Position numbers and translations under genes: made by a program. A stretch of 64,000 nt of DNA from Gammaproteobacteria bacterium (GTDB lineage Bacteria > Pseudomonadota > Gammaproteobacteria > Thiohalobacterales > Thiohalobacteraceae). The notes beneath the pieces are model-generated. The model made no database searches. It was not told the DNA's origin and saw only the letters and a program-made list of their open reading frames with translations. The stretch's first letter is position 1. Every line of letters starts with the position of its first letter. This document shows, one piece after another, positions 25,609 to 34,300 of the stretch. The stretch lies in assembly GCA_018819175.1 (NCBI GenBank), contig JAHJQQ010000011.1, positions 79,526-143,525 on the forward strand, given 5' to 3'.

Positions 25609-26376
25609 ATGTCTCAGCCGTCGCTGCATTGTCGTTGTGTCGGTCAGGGGCCGGATTTGGTGCTGCTGCATGGTTGGGGCATGCATGCCGGTATTTGGCA
25701 TCCTATCGTTGAGTCTTTGGCGACTAATTTTCGTTTACACCTGATCGATCTGCCCGGTCATGGACTGAGTGCGCCGATCGGGTCGTTTACGCTCGAGAGC
25801 GTTTGTGATGTCCTGGCGCAGCATGTGCCGGAGCGTGCGCACTGGCTAGGGTGGTCGCTAGGCGGGCTGTTTGCATTGGCGTTCGCGGCGCGCCATCCGC
25901 AGCGCGTCGAACGCTTAATTATGCTGGCGAGTAATCCCTGTTTCGTGGCGAATGACACCTGGCCGCAAGGTATGGCGCGCAACGTGCTGGAGGGTTTTGC
26001 CGAGGACCTGCTGCAGGATCATCAAGCGACGCTGACCCGATTTCTAGGTTTGATTGCGCGTGGGGCGCCCGATAACACTGTGTTGCGCGAACTGCGCCGC
26101 GCTGTGCGTGCGGTGCCGTCGCCGCATGTTTCCGCCCTGCGTGGTGGTCTGACGATTCTGCGGGATACGGATCTGCGTTCCAGCCTGGACGCGTTGTCAG
26201 TGCCGACGCTCTGGATGGGTGGTGTCTGCGACACCCTGGTGCCCATCGCGGCGTTGCGTCGCGTGCATGAGCACTATCCGCACATGCCGTTACAGGAAGT
26301 TGCCCTGGCGGGCCACGCACCCTTTATTTCACATCCGCAGGAAACGGCCGCGGCAATCTCGGAGTTTCTACTGTGA
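25609..26376 (+). CDS. bioH: Pimeloyl-ACP methyl ester carboxylesterase BioH
   Basis: Alpha/beta hydrolase of 255 aa that removes the methyl group from pimeloyl-ACP methyl ester, ending BioC/BioH pimelate synthesis. It has the oxyanion region LLHGWGMHAGIW, the nucleophile elbow GWSLGG, a later Asp (GGVCDTLVP) and the catalytic His in LAGHAPFISHP. I prefer ATG 25609 over the TTG at 25603. The start lies two bases after the bioF stop, and the end overlaps bioC. Confidence 0.95.
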   Translation: MSQPSLHCRCVGQGPDLVLLHGWGMHAGIWHPIVESLATNFRLHLIDLPGHGLSAPIGSFTLESVCDVLAQHVPERAHWLGWSLGGLFALAFAARHPQRVERLIMLASNPCFVANDTWPQGMARNVLEGFAEDLLQDHQATLTRFLGLIARGAPDNTVLRELRRAVRAVPSPHVSALRGGLTILRDTDLRSSLDALSVPTLWMGGVCDTLVPIAALRRVHEHYPHMPLQEVALAGHAPFISHPQETAAAISEFLL

Positions 26377-27254
26377 GTGGTCCGGATGACTTTGATGTCG
26401 ATAAACGCGGGATGCGTTCGAGTTTTGAGCGCGCGGCCGCCGACTATGATCGTGTCGCCGTGCTGCAGCGTGAGGTCGGCGACCGCTTATTGGAACGGCT
26501 TGGTGTGATCAAGCTGGATCCGAAAACGGTGTTGGATCTGGGCGCAGGTACCGGCTATATCGCGCGGGCATTGTTGAAGCGGTATCGCAGTGCACGGGTG
26601 GTGGCCTTGGATATTGCCTCGCCCATGCTTGTGCAGGCGCGCAGACAATCCGGTTGGTGGCGACGTCCGGGTTTTGTCTGCGGTGATATTGAACGTCTGC
26701 CGTTCGCTGATCGCAGTGTTGATCTGGTTATGTCCAATCTGGCCTTGCAATGGTGCAATGGTCTTGATGCGGCCTTCGCTGAATTCAAGCGGGTGCTCAA
26801 GCCCGGTGGCGCGCTGCTGTTCACCTCGTTTGGCCCCGATACGCTGCGTGAATTGCGCACAAGCTGGGCGGCCGTTGATGGCTACAACCACGTCAACAGC
26901 TTTCTGGATATGCACGATGTCGGTGATGCATTGCTGCGAGCCGGGTTGGCGGAGCCGGTCATGGATGTGGAGAAATTAACCTTGACCTATACCGAGGTGA
27001 ATGGACTGGTGCAGGATCTGAAAACCCTGGGTGCGCATAATGTCACCGCCGGGCGTCCGCGTGGTTTGATGGGGCCTGGCCGTTGGCAGCGTATGTGTGC
27101 GGCGTATGAGCAGTTCCGCCAGCAGGCTGTGTTGCCGGCAAGCTATGAAGTGATTTATGGACATGCCTGGGCGGCGGAGTCATCGGCCAAGGCCTCCGAT
27201 GGTGTGGTCACTGTGCCTTTGTCGGTTTTGAAACGTCGCCCGGGATCCGATTGA
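26373..27254 (+). CDS. bioC: Malonyl-ACP O-methyltransferase BioC
   Basis: SAM-dependent methyltransferase of 293 aa that methylates malonyl-ACP to start pimeloyl synthesis. SAM-binding motif I is VLDLGAGTGYIARALLKRY (about residues 51-69), followed by DIERLPFADRSVDLVMSNLALQW and the LKPGGALLFTSFGPDTLREL motif typical of BioC. It uses a GTG start that overlaps the bioH stop by 4 bp, indicating translational coupling. Confidence 0.95.
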   Translation: MSGPDDFDVDKRGMRSSFERAAADYDRVAVLQREVGDRLLERLGVIKLDPKTVLDLGAGTGYIARALLKRYRSARVVALDIASPMLVQARRQSGWWRRPGFVCGDIERLPFADRSVDLVMSNLALQWCNGLDAAFAEFKRVLKPGGALLFTSFGPDTLRELRTSWAAVDGYNHVNSFLDMHDVGDALLRAGLAEPVMDVEKLTLTYTEVNGLVQDLKTLGAHNVTAGRPRGLMGPGRWQRMCAAYEQFRQQAVLPASYEVIYGHAWAAESSAKASDGVVTVPLSVLKRRPGSD

Positions 27255-27940
27255 TGATGCTGAAGGGCTATTTCATCACCGGTACCGATACCGGCGTCGG
27301 CAAGACACTGGTCAGTCAGATTCTGATACGACGTTTGCGTCAGGAATACGCGAACGTCGCGGGCTTCAAGCCGGTGGCCAGTGGTAGTTGGATGACGCCA
27401 ACGGGCTTGCGCAATGCTGATGCGCTCACCTTGCAGCAGGCCAGTTCCATCGAACTCCCCTACGACACAGTCAATCCCTATGCCTTCGAACCTGCCATAG
27501 CGCCGCATCTCGCTGCGGCAGATACCCATATGACGATTGATCTTGCAAGCATCACTGAACGCATAGCGTCGATCAAGGCGGATCGCATTGTGGTTGAGGG
27601 GGTGGGGGGATGGCTGGTGCCGCTCAATGCGCAGGAATCAATGGCTGATCTCGCGCGCCGTTTGCAATTGCCCGTGGTGCTGGTGGTGGGGCTGCGGTTG
27701 GGCTGTCTCAATCATGCCCTGCTGACAGCGGCGGCGATCCGGCAATGCGGCCTGCCTTTGGTGGGCTGGGTTGCCAATCAGGTTGATCCGAATTTCGCGC
27801 GCTGCGAAGACAATATTGCGACGCTTAATGCCAGACTGGGTGTGCCCTTGCTGTTGTCGTTGCCCTGGCTATCGCAGCCGGACGCCATCGAACAGATAGT
27901 GCCGCTTTGCTTGCTGCCCGAGGCGAGTGGAGTAATGTAG
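27254..27940 (+). CDS. bioD: Dethiobiotin synthetase
   Basis: ATP-dependent carboxylase forming the ureido ring of dethiobiotin. The P-loop FITGTDTGVGKTLVS is near the N-terminus, followed by GFKPVASG, VEGVGGWLVPL and GWVANQVDP. The product is about 228 aa. The ATG at 27254 overlaps the bioC stop; ATG 27257 is equally possible. With bioB, bioF, bioH and bioC it completes late biotin synthesis except bioA, which is not in this window. Confidence 0.95.
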   Translation: MMLKGYFITGTDTGVGKTLVSQILIRRLRQEYANVAGFKPVASGSWMTPTGLRNADALTLQQASSIELPYDTVNPYAFEPAIAPHLAAADTHMTIDLASITERIASIKADRIVVEGVGGWLVPLNAQESMADLARRLQLPVVLVVGLRLGCLNHALLTAAAIRQCGLPLVGWVANQVDPNFARCEDNIATLNARLGVPLLLSLPWLSQPDAIEQIVPLCLLPEASGVM

Positions 27941-28187
27941 TTACGTCCAATTTTAGAATTGTCACTAAGGTGAAATGAGTCATTCGTAAATTGAATATTA
28001 TAATATTATGAAATAATGCATATATCATTTATAAGATGCTGTTATAGCGAAGTTTTATAGCCTATTTTTTCCATTTGCTTGCGCCTTAAAGGTGCATCAG
28101 TTAGCATCCCAATCCATTCGAAAACACACAGTATTGTGTGAAATAACGCACTAAGAATATTGACTGGCTGCAATCCGAGAGGGCGCA

Positions 28188-28688
28188 GTGGTAGCAGCGG
28201 AGTGTGACGCCCAGACGGCGGACTGTTGTGTAGTGATACGGCCAAATTGTTCGCTGTCCTGGCAGAGAACGGTCGCAGTGTACTGCGGCATTTGCGTAGT
28301 TTCCCTCACGATTGCCCTGGGTTTCGCCCTCCTGGGCTTCTGGCTGATTCTTCCCTTCGCAGGTTTGGAGCTGATCGCATTGGCGGCGGCCTTCTATCAC
28401 TGTGCAGTACGTACTAACAGCCGCGAGGTGATTTCGATTCAAGGCGGGACGGTGGCAGTGATGAGGGGTCTGCACCAACCAAAAGAATCGACGCAGATAC
28501 AGCGCGCCTGGGCCAGTGTTGAGTTGGCGGAGCCGCGGCAACGCGGTTATCCGGCGCGGTTATTGATTTGCAGCCATGGCCGGAAAATAGAAGTTGGCCA
28601 TTGCTTGAATGACACGGAACGTCGCCAGCTGGCAGTTGACCTTCGCCGCTGGATTCGACTGCCGTCCGCGCCTGTGCAGGCAGCGTGA
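28188..28688 (+). CDS. DUF2244 family membrane protein
   Basis: Protein of 166 aa with two adjacent membrane helices at about residues 30-50 and 54-70 (LLGFWLILPFAGLELIALAAAFY). It has the DUF2244 hallmarks: an N-terminal RPNCSLSW segment, the helix pair, and a C-terminal domain with RAWASVEL and LRRWI. These proteins commonly sit just upstream of the cytochrome c oxidase operon, as here; their function is unknown. It uses a GTG start. The preceding 247 bp are strongly AT-rich and contain no supported gene, but may hold the oxidase operon promoter. Confidence 0.85.
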   Translation: MVAAECDAQTADCCVVIRPNCSLSWQRTVAVYCGICVVSLTIALGFALLGFWLILPFAGLELIALAAAFYHCAVRTNSREVISIQGGTVAVMRGLHQPKESTQIQRAWASVELAEPRQRGYPARLLICSHGRKIEVGHCLNDTERRQLAVDLRRWIRLPSAPVQAA

Positions 28689-28752
28689 CGGCGGTTCGCG
28701 CAATAACGATTTAACGATAAAAATTGAAATCCGACCAAAGGAGAGTGAAGGC

Positions 28753-29880
28753 ATGTCTGCGAGAACCAATCTGAGGGTACCGCAGGTGCTGACGGGGCTT
28801 GCGCTTCTGTCAGTTGCCGGGATTGCGGCCGCCGAATACGGCCTTAATCTGCGACCAGGTGTTACGACTATCGCCCAGGAAGCCTACAGCTTGCATATGC
28901 TCATTTTATGGGTGTGTGTGGCGATCGGCATTGTGGTGTTCGGGGCCATGTTTTACTCCATACTGAACCACCGCAAGAGCAAGGGCGCGGTCGCGGCGCA
29001 GTTTCATGAAAGCACCGCCGTCGAAATCGCCTGGACCATTATTCCGTTTCTGATTTTGATCGGCATGGCGATTCCCGCCACCAAGGCGCTGATCGCGATG
29101 GAAGATACCAGTAATTCAGATCTCACTATCAAGGTCACGGGTTATCAGTGGAAGTGGCAGTACGAGTATCTGAATGAAGGTGTGAATTTCTTCAGCACGC
29201 TGTCCACGCCAAAAGAAGAAATCTTCAATCGTGCTGACAAGAATCCTGATTACCTGCTGGAAGTCGACAACCCTGTTGTGGTGCCCGTCGGCAAAAAAGT
29301 CAGACTGTCCATTACGGCCAATGATGTGATTCATGCCTGGTGGGTGCCGGATCTGGGTATGAAGAAGGATGCCATTCCCGGTTTCATCAATGAAATGTGG
29401 TTCAATATCGACACGCCCGGCACCTATCGCGGCCAGTGCGCCGAGCTGTGCGGTAAGGATCATGGCTTCATGCCGATCGTTGTTGTTGCCAAAGAACAGG
29501 CCGAATACGACACCTGGGTTGCTGATCAGCTGAAAATGGCCGATGCCGCAGCCGCTGATTCCAATCGTGATTTCACGATGGCTGAATTGATGGCGCGGGG
29601 CGAGAAGGTCTACACCAGCAACTGCGCGGCCTGTCATCAGGCTAACGGTGAGGGTGTGCCGGGGGCTTTTCCGGCTCTCAAGGGCGGTGTGATCACGACA
29701 GGGCCCGCGGCAGAACATCTTGCACTGGTCATGAATGGCAAGGCGGGTACTGCCATGGCCGCCTTTGCAGGTCAGCTTAACGATGCTGATCTTGCAGCGG
29801 TTGTGACCTATGAACGCAACGCCTGGGGCAACAACAAGGGCGATGTTGTTCAACCGGCCGCTGTCAAAGCCGCCCGCTAA
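28753..29880 (+). CDS. coxB: Cytochrome c oxidase subunit II, cytochrome c fused (caa3 type)
   Basis: Receives electrons for the aa3 oxidase. It has an N-terminal signal and two membrane helices, the aromatic region GYQWKWQYEY, and the CuA site (CAELCGKDHGFM, with the upstream His in NDVIHAWWVPD). A C-terminal cytochrome c domain follows with heme motif CAACHQ and a distal Met. The start is ATG 28753 (375 aa), preceded by AAGGAG; the open frame continues upstream through DUF2244. The fused c domain makes this a caa3-type subunit. It begins the coxB-ctaD-ctaG-ctaE operon. Confidence 0.96.
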   Translation: MSARTNLRVPQVLTGLALLSVAGIAAAEYGLNLRPGVTTIAQEAYSLHMLILWVCVAIGIVVFGAMFYSILNHRKSKGAVAAQFHESTAVEIAWTIIPFLILIGMAIPATKALIAMEDTSNSDLTIKVTGYQWKWQYEYLNEGVNFFSTLSTPKEEIFNRADKNPDYLLEVDNPVVVPVGKKVRLSITANDVIHAWWVPDLGMKKDAIPGFINEMWFNIDTPGTYRGQCAELCGKDHGFMPIVVVAKEQAEYDTWVADQLKMADAAAADSNRDFTMAELMARGEKVYTSNCAACHQANGEGVPGAFPALKGGVITTGPAAEHLALVMNGKAGTAMAAFAGQLNDADLAAVVTYERNAWGNNKGDVVQPAAVKAAR

Positions 29881-29904
29881 CGGATTCCGAGGAGGAGAGA
29901 GCTA

Positions 29905-31479
29905 ATGAGTACTGCAGCTGCACACGACGCGCATGACCACGGGCCGGCATCCGGACTATCCCGCTGGATATTCACCACTAACCATAAAGACATCGGAACG
30001 CTGTATCTGCTGTTTTCGCTGCTGATGTTCTTTGTCGGCGGCGCCATGGCCATGGTGATTCGTGCCGAGCTTTTCCAGCCGGGTCTGCAATTCGTCAACC
30101 CGATGTTCTTCAATACCATGACCACCATGCACGCGCTGATTATGATTTTCGGTGCGGTCATGCCGGCCTTTGTGGGTCTGGCTAACTGGCTGATTCCGAT
30201 CATGCTGGGTGCGCCGGATATGGCGCTGCCGCGCATGAACAACTGGTCGTTCTGGATCCTGCCATTCGCATTCACCATGCTGCTGTCCACGCTGTTCATG
30301 GATGGCGGTGGCCCGGCCGGCGGTTGGACGCTGTATCCACCCTTGGTGTTGCAGACGGGTGATGCCTTCCCGTTCGTGATCTTCTCGATTCATATGATGG
30401 GTCTGTCTTCCATCATGGGCGCCATCAATGTGGTGGTGACCATCTTGAATATGCGTGCCCCCGGCATGACCCTGATGAAGATGCCGCTGTTCGTCTGGAC
30501 CTGGCTGATTACCGCTTATCTGCTGATTGCGGTGATGCCGGTGCTCGCCGGCGCCGTGACCATGCTGCTCACCGATAAATTCTTCGGTACCAGCTTCTTC
30601 AGTGCCGCTGGTGGTGGTGATCCGGTCATGTTCCAGCACATCTTCTGGTTCTTCGGTCATCCCGAGGTGTACATCCTGATTCTGCCGGCGTTCGGTATCG
30701 TCTCGCAGATCATTCCGACCTTCGCGCGCAAGCCGCTGTTCGGTTACAGCTCGATGGTGTACGCGACCGCCTCGATCGCCTTCCTGTCCTTCCTGGTCTG
30801 GGCGCATCACATGTTCACGGTGGGCATGCCACTGGCCGGTGAGCTGTTCTTCATGTACGCCACCATGCTGATCGCCGTACCAACGGGTGTGAAGGTGTTC
30901 AACTGGGTGTCGACCATGTGGAAGGGTTCGATGACCTTCGAAACGCCGATGCTGTTCGCGCTGGGCTTCGTGTTCATGTTCACCATCGGCGGCTTCTCAG
31001 GACTGATGCTGGCCATCGCGCCGGTGGATTTCCAGTACCACGATACCTATTTCGTGGTGGCGCATTTCCACTACGTGCTAGTGACCGGTGCGATCTACGC
31101 CATCATGGCCGGTGCCTATTACTGGTTGCCCAAGTGGACCGGCAATATGTACAACGAGACGCTCGGCAAGTGGCATTTCTGGCTGTCGACGATCTTCGTG
31201 AACGTATTGTTCTTCCCGCAGCACTTCCTGGGTCTGGCCGGTATGCCGCGCCGTATCCCGGATTACTCGATCCAGTTCACCGAGTTTAATGTGATCTCAT
31301 CGCTCGGCGGTTTCGCCTTTGGTCTGACCCAGCTGCTGTTCGCGTACATCGTGATCTCGACGATCCGCGGCGGCAAAAAGGCGACTGATCAGGTGTGGGA
31401 AGGTGCGGAAGGTCTGGAGTGGACGCTGCCGTCCCCGCCGCCCTACCACAGCTTCACGACGGCGCCGGTTATCAAGTAG
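29905..31479 (+). CDS. ctaD: Cytochrome c oxidase subunit I
   Basis: Catalytic heme-copper subunit, 524 aa with about 12 membrane helices. It holds the heme a ligand region TTMHALIMIF, the CuB-Tyr cross-link region WFFGHPEVYILILPAFG, and the heme a3/a ligands in DTYFVVAHFHYVL. The E-P-motif glutamate (GHPEVYI) classifies it as an A-type aa3 oxidase. It starts with a histidine-rich N-terminus, preceded by GGAGGAG, 24 bp after coxB. Confidence 0.97.
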   Translation: MSTAAAHDAHDHGPASGLSRWIFTTNHKDIGTLYLLFSLLMFFVGGAMAMVIRAELFQPGLQFVNPMFFNTMTTMHALIMIFGAVMPAFVGLANWLIPIMLGAPDMALPRMNNWSFWILPFAFTMLLSTLFMDGGGPAGGWTLYPPLVLQTGDAFPFVIFSIHMMGLSSIMGAINVVVTILNMRAPGMTLMKMPLFVWTWLITAYLLIAVMPVLAGAVTMLLTDKFFGTSFFSAAGGGDPVMFQHIFWFFGHPEVYILILPAFGIVSQIIPTFARKPLFGYSSMVYATASIAFLSFLVWAHHMFTVGMPLAGELFFMYATMLIAVPTGVKVFNWVSTMWKGSMTFETPMLFALGFVFMFTIGGFSGLMLAIAPVDFQYHDTYFVVAHFHYVLVTGAIYAIMAGAYYWLPKWTGNMYNETLGKWHFWLSTIFVNVLFFPQHFLGLAGMPRRIPDYSIQFTEFNVISSLGGFAFGLTQLLFAYIVISTIRGGKKATDQVWEGAEGLEWTLPSPPPYHSFTTAPVIK

Positions 31480-31531
31480 TGTTATACCGGGAGTGGCTCT
31501 CTGAGCCATTCCCGGTGTGCTGAGAGTTGCG

Positions 31532-31645
31532 ATGGATGAGCTGAAGCAAAAACGTGCGAACGTAAGACTGGCCCTGATCCTGGGTGCGGTTGCACTGGGG
31601 ATTCTCGCCATGTTCTTCTGGACTGTGGCCGGAGGTGCGCATTGA
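31532..31645 (+). CDS. Small cytochrome oxidase assembly-type membrane protein (37 aa)
   Basis: Short open frame of 37 codons plus stop between ctaD and ctaG. A charged N-terminus (MDELKQKRANVRLA) is followed by one hydrophobic helix (LILGAVALGILAMFFWTVAGG). A similar one-helix protein is found at this position in many proteobacterial oxidase operons (recalled). The stop overlaps the TTG start of ctaG, which suggests coupling. The function is probably in Cox11-dependent copper delivery or oxidase assembly, by position only. Confidence 0.75.
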   Translation: MDELKQKRANVRLALILGAVALGILAMFFWTVAGGAH

Positions 31646-32196
31646 ACGACGCCATCCGCAAAACGTCGTTGCGGTTGCTCCTGGTGACCCTCGCCATGTT
31701 TGGCTTCGGCTTTGTGATGGTTCCAATCTATGACGTGTTCTGTGATTGGACGGGACTGAATGGGCGTACAGCGGATGGCCCGATCGCGAATGCACAGGCT
31801 TACGAGATTGATTCATCCCGTCTGGTGACCGTGGAGTTCATAGCCAGCGTGAATCAGAATTTGCCTTGGGAATTCCAGCCCGAAGTGGTCAAGATGCAGG
31901 TGCATCCGGGGCAGGTTTATAGAACCCAGTTCTATGCGCGTAACCTGGGCAAGCAAGCGATTGTCGGTCACGCGGTGCCCAGCGTCGCTCCGGGTATCGC
32001 GGCGCAGCATTTCCATAAGACGGAGTGTTTCTGCTTCACGGAACAGCGTTTCGAAAGTGGTGAGGGTCGTTGGATGCCGGTGCAGTTTGTGGTCGATCCA
32101 CAACTGCCGGACAAGTACGAAGTAGTGACCCTGTCATACACCTTTTTTGATTCCGGTAAAACGACGACCCAGCAACCCAGGTTGGAGATTTTGTGA
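31642..32196 (+). CDS. ctaG: Cytochrome c oxidase assembly protein CtaG/Cox11
   Basis: Copper chaperone that delivers copper to the CuB site of subunit I. One N-terminal membrane helix (LLLVTLAMFGFGFVMVPIYDVFC) precedes a periplasmic domain with the conserved copper motif ECFCFTEQ (CFCF) and a FxEQ segment. It is 184 aa. The likely start is TTG 31642, which overlaps the upstream small ORF. Confidence 0.95.
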   Translation: MNDAIRKTSLRLLLVTLAMFGFGFVMVPIYDVFCDWTGLNGRTADGPIANAQAYEIDSSRLVTVEFIASVNQNLPWEFQPEVVKMQVHPGQVYRTQFYARNLGKQAIVGHAVPSVAPGIAAQHFHKTECFCFTEQRFESGEGRWMPVQFVVDPQLPDKYEVVTLSYTFFDSGKTTTQQPRLEIL

Positions 32197-32268
32197 TTGT
32201 GCGCTGCAGCTGAGTATTGCTGCGGTGAATTATAAGAATTGGAAAACCACTAAAATGAGGATTGAGGC

Positions 32269-33132
32269 ATGAGCGAAGCACATGGCGGCTATTATGTCCC
32301 CCACGGCAGCCACTGGCCGATTGTGGGATCGATTGGCCTGTCGATATTGCTGGCGGGCGCTGCACTATTTCTGAACGGGTCGGGTACTGGCTCGATGATG
32401 ATGTTGGCTGGCTTGGCGGTCCTGGTATTCATGATGTTCGGCTGGTTCGGTACGGTGATTCGCGAAAGCGAAGCGCATATGTACAACAGTCAGGTGGATA
32501 AGTCGTTCCGCTGGGGCATGAGCTGGTTCATCTTCTCGGAAGTGATGTTCTTCGCGGCCTTCTTCGGCGCCCTGTTCTATGCGCGCATCTACTCGGTGCC
32601 ATGGATTGGTGGCGGTGACCCGGGTACCAATGAATTGCTGTGGAAAGGTTTCGAGTCGGCGTGGCCGACCAATGGTCCGGCCAATCTGGGCGGTGATTAC
32701 AAGCTCCTGGATCCCTGGCACATTCCGGCGTTAAACACCCTGCTGCTGCTGACCAGTGGCGTGACCATTACCTTTGCGCATTGGGCCTTGAAGAAAGGTA
32801 ACCGGAGTGCACTGGTCCTGTGGATGTGGGCCACCGTGATTCTCGGCGCGACCTTCCTGGGTTTCCAGATTTATGAATATGGCGAGGCCTACAGCGAGCA
32901 TTACAATCTGACGCTGGAATCCGGAATCTACGGTTCAACCTTCTTTATGCTGACCGGTTTCCACGGTTTCCATGTGACGGTCGGCACCATCATGTTGATC
33001 GTGATCAGCCTGCGCTGCATGAAGGGTCACTTCGACGCCCATCACCACTTCGGTTTCGAAGGCGTGGCCTGGTACTGGCACTTCGTCGACGTGGTCTGGC
33101 TGGGACTGTTTATCTTCGTCTACTTGCTATAA
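32269..33132 (+). CDS. ctaE: Cytochrome c oxidase subunit III
   Basis: Membrane subunit III of aa3-type oxidase, 287 aa with about seven helices. Family motifs include FRWGMSWFIFSEVMFFAAFFGALFY near residues 80-104, LLLTSGVTITFAHWAL, and the C-terminal GFHGFHVTVGTIML and WYWHFVDVVWLGLFIFVYLL. It ends the coxB-ctaD-ctaG-ctaE unit and is followed by a terminator. Confidence 0.96.
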   Translation: MSEAHGGYYVPHGSHWPIVGSIGLSILLAGAALFLNGSGTGSMMMLAGLAVLVFMMFGWFGTVIRESEAHMYNSQVDKSFRWGMSWFIFSEVMFFAAFFGALFYARIYSVPWIGGGDPGTNELLWKGFESAWPTNGPANLGGDYKLLDPWHIPALNTLLLLTSGVTITFAHWALKKGNRSALVLWMWATVILGATFLGFQIYEYGEAYSEHYNLTLESGIYGSTFFMLTGFHGFHVTVGTIMLIVISLRCMKGHFDAHHHFGFEGVAWYWHFVDVVWLGLFIFVYLL

Positions 33133-33150
33133 CACCGACTGGCAGTATCC

Positions 33151-33181
33151 AAAGGCGCTGCATTGCAGCGCCTTTGTTTTT
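33151..33181 (+). terminator. Rho-independent terminator after ctaE
   Basis: An 11-bp perfect stem (AAAGGCGCTGC with GCAGCGCCTTT) with a 3-base loop is followed by GTTTTTATT. It sits 18 bp after the ctaE stop and just before the convergent DUF2909 gene ends, so it should end the oxidase structural operon. Confidence 0.88.
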
Positions 33182-33446
33182 ATTGGGTTGCGGAATGGGT
33201 GGGTGCTGCGCTGTTGGTCGTGTTCGACGTTGCTGCATACGGGTTGATACCATGCGGCTTGATGACGCCGGTGAAGATGCCCAGCATCAACATCAAAAAC
33301 AGGAAGACTGACAGGCCGATGCGCACCGTCAGCGCTTTCACGGTACGCTCCGTGCTGCCATTGTCCTTGATCAGGAAGATCAGGCCGCTTGCGAGGCTGC
33401 CGAGAATGGCGAGCAGTACCAATACAATCAGGATTTTGGTTAGCAT
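33180..33446 (-). CDS. DUF2909 twin transmembrane protein
   Basis: Protein of 88 aa with two membrane helices (residues 3-24, ILIVLVLLAILGSLASGLIFL, and about 42-60) separated by a charged loop KDNGSTERTVKALTVRIG. Such proteins occur in oxidase clusters between ctaE and surf1, and their function is unknown. The start is ATG 33446; the open frame upstream of it has no protein-like character. It is on the minus strand, convergent to ctaE and divergent from surf1. Confidence 0.85.
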   Translation of the reverse strand: MLTKILIVLVLLAILGSLASGLIFLIKDNGSTERTVKALTVRIGLSVFLFLMLMLGIFTGVIKPHGINPYAATSNTTNSAAPTHSATQ

Positions 33447-33517
33447 GTGAGTCCGCGAAGTAAGTCGATGAGCATCGGTGGGCGCCCAGTATAACCAAGC
33501 CCGGTGGGGCCTGCGAG

Positions 33518-34300
33518 GTGGTAGTGAGGCTAGGCAGTATTGAGTTTCGCCCGGGATTCTGGCCCAGTCTGGCAACGGTACTATTGATGACGTTGCTGTT
33601 GTCGTTGGGTTTTTGGCAAATGGATCGGGCCGCGCAGAAGCGCGCTTTGCTGGATGCCTATGGCGCCCGGCCTGAGGATGCCGCGGTGCGCCTGAGTGCT
33701 GATTTCGCGCCGGGCGCGGATTGGCGCTATCGGCGTGCCGAGGTTGAGGGTAACTATTTAGCCACGCAGCAATTCCTGCTGGATAATCGCGTGTATCAGG
33801 GGCGGGTGGGTTATCAGGTGCTCACGCCGTTACGCCTAGCGGACGGCGAGCATGCGGTACTGGTCAATCGGGGTTGGGTGCCGCAAGGCAACTCGCGCGC
33901 CGATCTGCCGATGCTGCCGGTCGAACAGTCGGGCAGGGTACGTGTGGAAGGATTGATTGACCTGCCGGCGCCGGATGTTTTCGTGCTGGGGGAGGGCGAG
34001 GACCGCGATCCGGGCTGGCCCAAGGTGTTGCAGCGCGTGCGTCTGGATCTGCAGGCGCAACAATTGAATGTGAAGCTGTTGCCGATGGTGTTGTTGCTGG
34101 GTGCGGATCAACCGGATGGTTTTGTCCGCGACTGGAAGCCGGTGGTGTTTGGACCGGAGCGGCATGTAGGTTATGCCGTGCAATGGTTCTCCTTAGGCGC
34201 GGCATTGTTGGCTATCTACATAGGTGTGAATCTGAAGCGGAGGCCAAAGACCCCCACGCCTGATGATGCAACGGATGATGAGAAAGCGGGACCGGAGTAA
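33518..34300 (+). CDS. SURF1 family oxidase assembly protein
   Basis: SURF1/Shy1-type assembly factor, implicated in heme a3 insertion into subunit I. It is 260 aa with an N-terminal helix (FWPSLATVLLMTLLLSLGFWQMDRA) and a C-terminal helix (HVGYAVQWFSLGAALLAIYIGV). The conserved QFLLDNRVYQGRVGYQVLTPL and VLVNRGWVP motifs lie between. It uses a GTG start. The stop overlaps the start of the next gene by one base. Confidence 0.94.
   Translation: MVVRLGSIEFRPGFWPSLATVLLMTLLLSLGFWQMDRAAQKRALLDAYGARPEDAAVRLSADFAPGADWRYRRAEVEGNYLATQQFLLDNRVYQGRVGYQVLTPLRLADGEHAVLVNRGWVPQGNSRADLPMLPVEQSGRVRVEGLIDLPAPDVFVLGEGEDRDPGWPKVLQRVRLDLQAQQLNVKLLPMVLLLGADQPDGFVRDWKPVVFGPERHVGYAVQWFSLGAALLAIYIGVNLKRRPKTPTPDDATDDEKAGPE

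Noticed and set aside
27999..28004. Perfect TATAAT hexamer before the oxidase operon
   Set aside because: It sits in a very AT-rich stretch, and I found no acceptable -35 at 16-18 bases, so I did not call a promoter.
28042..28245. 67-codon minus-strand ORF upstream of DUF2244
   Set aside because: It lies in AT-rich intergenic DNA, overlaps the DUF2244 start, has no ribosome-binding site and no recognisable motif.
29956..30810. 284-codon minus-strand open frame over ctaD
   Set aside because: Same reason: an antisense shadow of subunit I with biased composition and no recognisable domain.
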